From Pempheris klunzingeri (Eukaryota; Chordata; Actinopteri; Acropomatiformes; Pempheridae), in assembly GCF_042242105.1 (NCBI RefSeq), contig NC_092018.1, positions 24,208,667-24,272,666 of the forward strand: a stretch of 64,000 nt of DNA, given 5' to 3'. The translations under genes were made by a program, and so were the position numbers. The notes beneath the pieces are model-generated. The model worked only from the letters and a program-made list of their open reading frames with translations, did not search any database and was not told where the DNA came from. Of this stretch, positions 55,345 to 64,000 are shown one piece after another (the stretch's first letter is position 1; the number at the start of each line of letters is the position of its first letter).

Positions 55345-56989
55345 GTAGGTCTGCAAGACACACTGCACAACACAGATGTTCACCAAGCCTTTCATTTTCA
55401 GGATTAAAAAGAGAAAAGTATTCTAATGGGTTGAGATGATGGCACTAAAAAGCACATTAAAGGCCCTCTCTAATCACTGTCTGAAAGATGTCTGTGCTTG
55501 CCCTAGCTGGCTTTTAACCAGAATAAGTAATGATGAGTGAAATGCACCTGCAATCTTTTTAATGAAGTCCTAATATTTTGACCCCACGCACTAAATCCTT
55601 CTTAAAATGCTTTCTAGAGCCAGGATTATTATGCATGTCATTTATTTTGTTGTCATTTTCTTGGGTTTCAGCTGGTTTACTTGAGTGGAATTGTGCTATT
55701 ATGATTGAAGTGGCCTGGGTGGGTTTGATAGAATCCATCTTCTCTGTCCCATTAATGAGGATTTTATTTGATCTCCTAGAAGCCTTTATTCATGTTGAGC
55801 GTGTCAGGAATGTTAACACCAGTCCAGTTGCGTGATGAGCCTTTGCACCAAAAACACTGAACAGGTCAGGTCCTGTTAAAACAATCTGCCGTGCCGGGGT
55901 TCGGAGACACACGCTGGTTCTTAACAGTAACCCGGTGGTTCTGCAGTTCTTTCAGGAGTGTTTTCTTTACTCTTTTTCACCCCCTCTGCTCTTTGCCCAC
56001 TGAGTGCTGCAGCACTCTCACAGAGATGCTCTGACTGAGACAGCGGCTGCCCCTAGGCGTCCCAGTCGCTCGGCCCTGTCCACCCTGAGTGTTTTCGTGT
56101 CAGCACACATCAGTGTTGTTGTCCTTGGTGCGGAGTAATTAACTTAAAGGGGTTTGTCTAGCGTGATAAATTTAGGGAGGCTCTTTGTTATGGGAGACTG
56201 GTAGGAAAAAGCCCTGACAACTCACTCAAAAAGAGGATCGAGGGGCTTAAAGTGTGTCATGTGGTTTCCAATCAAAGCGCCAGCCATCAGTGTTTCCTGT
56301 TGTTATGTGTGAACACAATAGGAGAATCACTCATTGAGCACGAGTATTGACATGTACACAATATAACAATGTTAAGTGGGATAAGGAGAGTGGTCTGGGT
56401 AACTTGGTAATGCCAAGGACAGGAGGAGAGGTGGGAGTGACCGTTCCTCTGCGAGAACGTTTGTCAAAGTGAGCGACACTTGAGGACGAATTGCTGCTGG
56501 TTGAGGCCAAATGTTCGGCAATGACGGATTGAGATACAGAGTGTATTAGGATTGGAGCTGGAAAATTGTCTCCCTCTACACCAAAAAAAAAAAAGTGTTA
56601 TCTACTGTGGGTGAGATTAAGCGGATGAGCAGAATAGTGTGTTGTTATATAAGGTGATCCAGTCCAAAGCTCTTTGACACAAAGCATGTGACAAACAAGC
56701 AGATAGTTTGTGAGATAAACAGCGTGAAGTGTAAGCTAGCATGCTGATCAAATGACTGAAATGTCCAAAATCCATTCAACCTATGTATGTGTTATTCCAA
56801 TGGGCCATTTTGTAACTCTGTCCCGCTAACATATTGTCAGGATTGGTTTGAGTCCGTTTTTTTCACACCTATAGCTCCTTCTTCTATTCAGATTTGAAGA
56901 AAAATAATCAGGAGCTGATGCATTCCAATTCTGCAGCATTGCACCTCCATAAATTTAGACTCATAAAAAAAAAAAGGTAAATTTCTCAA

Positions 56990-57045
56990 TAGCCCTGATG
57001 ACATCATCAAAGTGATTTTGTCAGACTTGACAAAGCTCTTCCAAA
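56990..57045 (+). repeat. 'ccctgatgacatc' repeat, copy 1
   Basis: agccctgatgacatcatcaa, followed by ttttgtcagacttgacaaag and ctcttccaaaga, recurs in diverged form at 59640-59890. Confidence 0.55.
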
Positions 57046-59639
57046 GATATTACACATCTTTTTTCGATCCATTTACTAGCTTTAAATTTCATCTCAAGAA
57101 ATTACTCAGTTGTCATGGAGTTGAAAGCTGTAAGACGTAGTTGAAAGCCCTGGAAAAAGCTAAAAAAAAAAGTGGATCTCGAGTTATGAATGTATTTGTT
57201 TTTGTCAAATCACAATTCCAGGAATGAACTTTCACCCTCATTACACAGCTGCGTTCAGAGCTGGCCGAGTATTTCACCCCGTGAGCGTCAGATAGATCTG
57301 TGGAGTTCTCTCTTAATGTCCCCCAGTCCGGTTTGACACCTCCTGTCTTAAGCTTTTGTCTAGGAGAGAGTTGTTTGCTAATATAATGGCACAGCTGCTT
57401 CACGTGGACGTTGCTTTGTGGATTATCAAAAGTCTGGATTTATTTTGTGATGTTGTAATAACATTGCTGCGCACGTTGCTGGATTAGGCCTCGGGCGGGG
57501 AGGCGGTTTGAGGCGAAGTTTTTGCAATAAACTGCTCTTTGTTGTGGTTAGTGACTTTTAGGGAGCAGCTGGAAAGTTTCTTTGTTGTATCTGTCATAAA
57601 GCTCTGGAGATGTATTAAATCTCCCCAGTAAAGCTCCAGCGTTATAAAGACTTTGTGCTCTAGTTAGCTGAGTTTTGTGTAACTGTTCAAACGGCTTCAC
57701 AAACGGTACAGTATAAGACACATGTCAGTGCTTGTGCCTAAATTGGGTTTTCTGGACTGTAAGAATTGGTGTGTATGTTTATGTTCTGCACCCTGTCGTG
57801 GAATATGTGAACACCGCAGCACACAGAGTCTGTGCTGCTCTTGTGTGAGTGTTTAAGTGTCTGGCGTGCTTGGCTGTCTGTGTCTGCCTGGGAAAAATGA
57901 CTTTTAGAAACACCTACTAAGTGACTAAAACAAATCTGTACTTGTCCTGCTGCTGCCCGTCATTGCATGAAATCTTTGTGAAATTGACGGTCTAAAATTG
58001 ACACATCTCACGGGACTTTTTCTATGAATAGAAGAATAAGTGTTGTCTCCTTGTTTCTGGTTATCTAGGCCATTTGTCAAGCCGAGCTGATTAGCTGTGG
58101 GCTTTTAAGGAGGCCAACTCTCTGATGGGTCTATTTTGCCACAATTAATTATCATCATGACACTGACATGCCCGTGGCCAGCTTTCTACTGTGGCTGAGG
58201 AAGGGTTTGAGTGTGTGGTCTCATGGTTAATGTATTCCAGTAAGAGAACATAGAGGAAGAGGTCAGCCGAAAGGGAAATCATAAATCTCACCATTAGTTT
58301 AATCATAATCCCTCTGCAAAAATCAGGAGATTGTGTTTGAGGATGCATCTAACTGAGTCTGCCTTGGTCATGATATGGCACAATTTCTGTAGGTAGACAG
58401 CAGGGCTGTCTGGGATGGATATGACATTAATAGAAAGCGTCTGTCTGAAAGGCGATGATGTCTGACTGAATGTCTTGGCCTCAGTCCAGAGGTTGGCACC
58501 ACTTGCTGCCTCAGCAGGATTCACACCGGCGCTGGTCCACACTCCCGCTTAACTGCAGAATCATGAATATTTGAGGTCCCTCAAGGAAGCTCAGACAGGC
58601 CTATCATTGTACCTGGATATCAAAAAACCGGGGTTTGGTGGTCAAGGAAGCTAAAGAATTCAGCCTCACCCTTTCCTAGAGTAAGTGCCGGCAGCTCCCG
58701 AGGTCCAAGTTTGCCTCTGTGTGTGTATGTGTGTACATGTGTGTGTACATGTGTGTGTAAGTAAGACACCTGTTCTTCTGTTCAGTGTACTGGGTAAAGT
58801 GGTCAAAAGCTGGCAGGCCATCAGTGCACCAGGCCAGGCATCGCCAGCTGCTCTTGCATTAAAGGCCATGAAAGGCCTTTTTGTTCCTCCCTATTAGAAA
58901 ACAGAACAAAAACACTTGTTTAGAAACTATGCATGACTGTTCACATTCGATCGTCCTATTAGCTCCTCTATTCACATACTAACACACACGTTTCCATAGA
59001 TAAACCTTAATAGAGAAAAAATCTTTGGCATGTTTATGAGCCCGCGGGCCTCAGTGATCCTCCCTCGTGCTCGGCCTCAGCCCTCTGGTCCTGCCGTCTC
59101 AGCTCCCCTCCCTGGTCCCACTCAAAGGGCCCTCTGTGCTGCTGGCTGGCAGGCCAAGTGTTTATGGAATGTCTCAGCTGCTTGTGGGGTGTGGGGGGGA
59201 AACGGCTAATGAAATGTTAAGTGTTGTATGAGTTCACCTCTCTCACTACAGTCTGACCCGTGAAGCCTGTTGTGTCACTGGTCAAAGTTTGTTTTAGACA
59301 GAGTGTTCTCCGGCGGAGTCAGCCGGGGTACTGTGAGTGAACGAGGAAAGTAAATGTTATACGTTAAATGAATCTGGATGCCTATGTAATTGCCTCAACC
59401 ATTATTAACATTAATCGAGGCAGAAAAAGAATAGTCAAAATTGAGGCAGCAGAAGCCAAAACAGCCTGACTTTTAGGCCCTGGGATGTATCAAGCTCCAA
59501 AAACGCTGGATCCTACATTTTCCATATCATAGCTCAGTCCTGTCTCTTCAATTAGACCCTCTCTGCCAGGAAAACACCCATGTTTCTCAAACACCATGCC
59601 CCCAATTTGTAACATAAACTTTCTGTTCTAAAGTTGTCG

Positions 59640-59890
59640 CCAAGTCAAAGCTTAAATAACCCCGATGACATCACTATGACATCGTCATGGGTTATTTTCT
59701 CAGAGTTGACGAAGCTCCCCAAGAGCCACTGCAGACGGTAAAGAGCCTGACGAAAAATGTTATTTTCAAGCTTCATTCCCCCAAATTCTAACACACCACT
59801 TCTCTTTTAAATTCAAAGACCAAGTCCAGGTAACCCTGATGACATCTCAAACTTGATAACGCTCTCCTAGAGCCACAGATGACGTTATGC
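59640..59890 (+). repeat. 'ccctgatgacatc' repeat, copies 2 and 3
   Basis: Two related units lie in tandem about 165 bases apart. The first (59643-59733) has aaccccgatgacatcactat and agttgacgaagctccccaag. The second (59800-59885) has aaccctgatgacatctcaaa and gataacgctctcctagagcc. Each is preceded by a caaagtc-type motif. Confidence 0.55.
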
Positions 59891-61528
59891 AACTATTTCT
59901 TAAGCTGCAACCAAACAAATGATTTTTAAATCTTTGATCTGGTTCAATCTACACTGATCTACACTCTGTTAGCTTTAGCCAACTTGTTAAGTACATCTGT
60001 GCTGTATAACCCGAGTTGCTAGGCAGATTGTGACCGAACCAATCACATTACAGCACATCAGGTGAGGTCTGTTCACTAATATTTAATTCTATTCAGACAT
60101 TCAAATGAATATTTGATCACACCTGGAGGCCACCGGGATTTTTCATGCGGTTGATTAAATTTCTTAAGTGTGCTCATCACCTGCCAATAATAAGCAACGT
60201 CAGCAGTTATGTTTGTGCTCACTACAAAACAAACCCAAGGCTACAAGGTTAAAGATTGGCCAGACATGGGAATAATTGTCTAATAAGATAACCAAACAGG
60301 TCTAACCAGCTACTGTAACTGTAAATATTAACTATGCTGTTGATCCTGTCTGCATCAGTAGAACTAGTCAGTGTTCAGCCAATGCGTGCATGTGCACTAT
60401 TGTCTATGTTTCTTTTCACAGACTGGAACAATTATTGGGCTTTGATTCTCTCGGTTATGCAGCACATTACAAGCAGCAGTCTGACCACCCTGAGCTATTT
60501 CAACACACTCTGATTAGTAGGTGTGCTGGGCTGGGCGGCCCACTTCTGACCTACACTGCTCAATGACTGGCGCTAATTTTAGGCTGCCCTACAACAGATC
60601 AGAGACGAGCGCTGGTGGGCCCCACCGCCTCCATCAGCCCTGCGGTTTAAAGGGTTTCCCAATCCAGTAGACACTTCAGATGGCCCAGGATGTGATGATG
60701 ATATTTTGGCATGTTTTGCCATGTCTGCATTTGCCTTAACAGATCCCCGTATGGGGTTAACAATTTTGAAAGTAAAGTAAACTCACAGGGCGTACTGCAC
60801 AGCCTGTGTTGTTTGATATCTTCAGTGGCTGTGAAGGAGCTATGACAAATCTGAGAAGATTACTCAAATGAGTTGCAAGTAATTTTGTATTTGGTTTAGA
60901 GACGACAAATTTAGGGATAGTAAAGTCCATTGCTTTGGTCCAGACTGAAATATCTAATATTGGATGGACAGTCATTCAAGTTTGTACAGGCACACATGGT
61001 CCCTGGAGGATGAATAATCTGCGGGCACTCAAGTAGACTCTTGAATGTAGTCTGACGACCTAAATGTCACCAAAGAGTCATTGTGAAGTGCATTACAGAT
61101 AATCTATCAAGATTTTTCTACTTGTCCTGAAGTGAGAAAAACTACGAGGTCTGACGAGCCATCATCCTTCGACCTCTGTTTGCTCCCCGTGCCAACACTG
61201 TTCCCCCAGTGACTGCACAGTCCAGATGAGAATCCATTTGCTGCAGCCATAAAGTGGTGCTAAGCTTTTAACAGCATCTCACGTTGGCATCTTCTGCTGC
61301 TTTTGTTTCCAAAGGTGCAACTTTCCCCCCAGATCTATACAACCATTAGAGAGGCGACAGCATGGCTGTCCGTCATTGTGCCTTCTTTGCTCTGTGGTAA
61401 ATTATGGATGCTTAAACCTCATTTCCAGCTCTCTGGGGCAATTGATCAACACATTGCCTTTGTGGGCTTTATTTTTAGGATCTCAATTTTGTCAGCTGAT
61501 GGATCATTTTTGTGGATTGTCAATAAAG

Positions 61529-61529
<1 letters not shown>

Positions 61530-61562
<33 letters not shown>
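61530..61562. repeat. (TC)16 microsatellite
   Basis: About sixteen TC units directly follow an aataaagct sequence in bcr intron 1. Confidence 0.95.
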
Positions 61563-61564
<2 letters not shown>

Positions 61565-64000
61565 CCCTATCAGATTACAAGCAGGCCACGTGATCACTAC
61601 AAATGATATACACCAAACACAAGCTTTCAGTCGAAACATAAAAACAGAAATATTCATTAAAGCATCCCAGTGGAAAGTTCCTTCATCCTTTGATACTGTG
61701 CGTTGGTCCCCTGTTGTGAAATAAGACCACATGATTATTTCTCTGAAAGTGAATCTCTGATGCTGTGACATTGCCTCAGCTGCACATCTGTCACTCCCCC
61801 TCAGCCCGTTTATCGTAATTCATCTCTATGGATTAGGATTAAGGCTTTGAATGTGTCTATGCTTTGTCATCAATAGGACATCCAGCATGTCCCCGGTATT
61901 AAACTGCCGTGATTGCCTTCAGAACACGGCTCTTGTTTGCATGATGGAGGAAGGAAAAAGTGTTTCACCATGAGTTTGGAGGCAGTTGTTTGGCCGAGTC
62001 CTTATATATCCTTGCGTTCTATTTTTAGTCGTTCCGTTCACCGTTGCAGTGTGGGAAAGCAAAGAGACCGTGTATTAACAGGTGACTCCAACAAAAGTCT
62101 TGCTTTTTTGATGATCTGCGGTAATCTGACATCTATAAGGCAGCGGCTCAGGGGAATATAGTCGAACCAAATTCTTGAAAAACACAAACATTGCAGAGTC
62201 CAAAAACAAAATCAGCTTCCGTCTGATCCACAGCTCCACACAGATCACAACTGCAGCTGTAGGGCTCAGCAATCTTATGCAATGTCATTAAAATGTATTC
62301 ATTACAGCTCTATTGCACAGTTGAAACCATTTTAAGCTGCAGTAAGTTGGATGTGGGACAGGGAGGACATATTATAGAACTGCCAGGGCTGCTTTGCCAC
62401 CCTCCATCCTTTTGTATTACAGATTGTATTAGATTACTACTGAATGGAAACAAGGACATATTATTGTTTCTGCGCATTAATCTCTCATGTGTAGCTTCTA
62501 GTATCAGATCAGTTATGGAGCATTACTGACTGATGGAATAAGTGAGAGCAGATGGAGGACCGGCTACATCGACACAACAACAGTGCTAATAGTATCGGCC
62601 AAATCTCATCTCTTATCAAAAATAGATCTCTATCAGCTTATGTGTTGGTCATCAAGTAATTAAACACTGTGCTACAGATACGCCAATTATGTGATTTAAT
62701 TTTTCGTTGAAATTCAATCTGTTTACAAGGAGTAGCCACCATCGAGGACGCCATGGTAATTTCCTCGGTCATATCTTCTGTAATGTTTCTTGGAATAAAT
62801 GACATGACTGTAAAACGATTACAAGGATGTTACACATGTTGGGCTTTCAAGGCTGATTCTGATTTGACTTCTGAATCTGATTTGACTGCTTTCAGGCAAA
62901 AGGATAAAAAAACACCCCAGTATTAGTAGTAGTATTGGTGGTAGTGTACTGTATACCAGGCACTGCAGAAAAGGCTTCAACCTTTAGACCACAATGATGG
63001 AGGTCGGATTTAGAGAAAATGTAAATTAACAGATAAATTGATAAATAAAATGTGACATGTTCTGCCTCCCTGTCTGTTGGCATACATGAAGATAGCTTTT
63101 CATCTGACAGACAAAAGAGTACCAGTTAATGAGGGATAGATTTAAAACATACAGGTGAATAAGTCATTTATAATGATCAGAAATTAAATGAATGTTCGGA
63201 CAACACACATCATTTCATGCTTCAATTTCATTATTGTTTCTTGTAGTTCAGATTTTAATGTCTTTGATTCATGTCTGTACTATTTGTGTTGTTGTTTGTT
63301 GTTCTACTTGACTCAAATTTCCAGATCAGAACCTATATCTTGGTTTGGTTTGTTAAGACATGAATATAGATGGATGTCAAATCTTTAAAACATTTTTAAA
63401 TATCAATATTGATAATATTAATAAGTGTAAGAACCATATGTGGGTTTTGCGGGTGGTCTGAAGCTTTAAAAAAAAAAGTCTCTACTTCAGTTTGTCCGGC
63501 CGGTTTTTACATAGTTTCACAATCGGGACAAACAGAGGACGTGAAAACAGGTTACACATAAACAAGCATGGTGGAGAAAAGTCAAGCAAAAAGAACTGGG
63601 TCTTAATTAAAGTAGACAAGTCTTAAAGTCTTCCATTAGAAAAAGGTATCTGAAAGGTGACTGAAATGTAAATATGGCAGCGCTCACCATAGATGGATGT
63701 GAGTGTCAGGAGTAGGAGAGGGGGCTCTTTGTGAAAAGATGACCTTGTGCAGAAAGCCTGTTTCCGCTTTGAAGCAGATGAATTGCTGAATTTTCCGGAC
63801 AGACCTGCCTGGACACTTCCTCAGTAGCGGTCCTGGTGATCGCTAGAACAACAGTGCTAACTAAGGATCTATTGTCATGTCCACTTTCTCACACCGCTGA
63901 GGCCAAACAGGCCCTGTGTATTCAGAAGTGCTCCTATAAAAGACATAAATGGCAGTATTTAAGACTTAAGAACACACTTTTAAAACCTCCTCTTTATTTG

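Larger units (their letters stand above)
55345..64000 (+). other. bcr: bcr intron 1, truncated by window end
   Basis: I looked for the next BCR exon on the plus strand and found none, so intron 1 exceeds 8.6 kb. It holds dispersed repeats (56990-57045, 59640-59890), a TG-rich patch (58717-58760) and a (TC)n run (61530-61562). Human BCR intron 1 is also very long. No other gene is recognisable here on either strand. Confidence 0.6.

Noticed and set aside
55345-55439. Further 31 codons of open frame after the bcr exon
   Set aside because: A good donor at 55345 matches the known exon end, and the extra residues do not resemble BCR.

Overview
The window is a gene-dense piece of a ray-finned fish genome. 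Evidence: split genes with GT-AG introns, vertebrate orthologues throughout, and short introns. It also carries a Tc1-type transposon, a tRNA-derived SINE remnant and dispersed repeats of kinds common in percomorph fish. The species and the a/b ohnologue status of the genes cannot be read from the sequence.

Layout, left to right. About 1.66-2.24 kb, minus: the 3' part of fam216a. 3.18-8.28 kb, minus: ube2g1, a ubiquitin E2 with 5 coding exons. 10.05-15.68 kb, plus: anapc7, an APC/C scaffold subunit with 11 coding exons. 15.77-36.68 kb, minus: atp2a2, the SERCA2 calcium pump, with 20 coding exons ending in a SERCA2b-type tail plus a candidate SERCA2a terminal exon about 2 kb downstream. 38.8-52.0 kb, minus: ift81, an intraflagellar transport coiled-coil protein with 18 coding exons. 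54.01-55.34 kb, plus: the large first coding exon of bcr, followed by at least 8.6 kb of its first intron up to the window end.

I joined exons by hand, checking the splice dinucleotide and reading phase at every junction. Four genes give closed frames of family-typical length: ube2g1 169 aa, anapc7 565 aa, SERCA2b 1041 aa (996 aa for the proposed 2a form) and ift81 676 aa. The order and strands of fam216a, anapc7, atp2a2 and ift81 match human 12q24.11 read backwards. However, arpc3 and gpn3 are absent from the expected gap, which ube2g1 (human 17p) occupies, and bcr (human 22q) lies beyond ift81.

The genes do not form one pathway. They cover protein turnover (ube2g1, anapc7), calcium storage (atp2a2), cilia (ift81) and Rho/Rac signalling (bcr). 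The most rewarding observations concern splicing: the candidate muscle-type SERCA2a exon, a 60-bp CA repeat just behind an atp2a2 donor, a CT microsatellite serving as the polypyrimidine tract of an ift81 exon, and two GC-AG introns. I found no CRISPR array, intact mobile element or exotic gene system.
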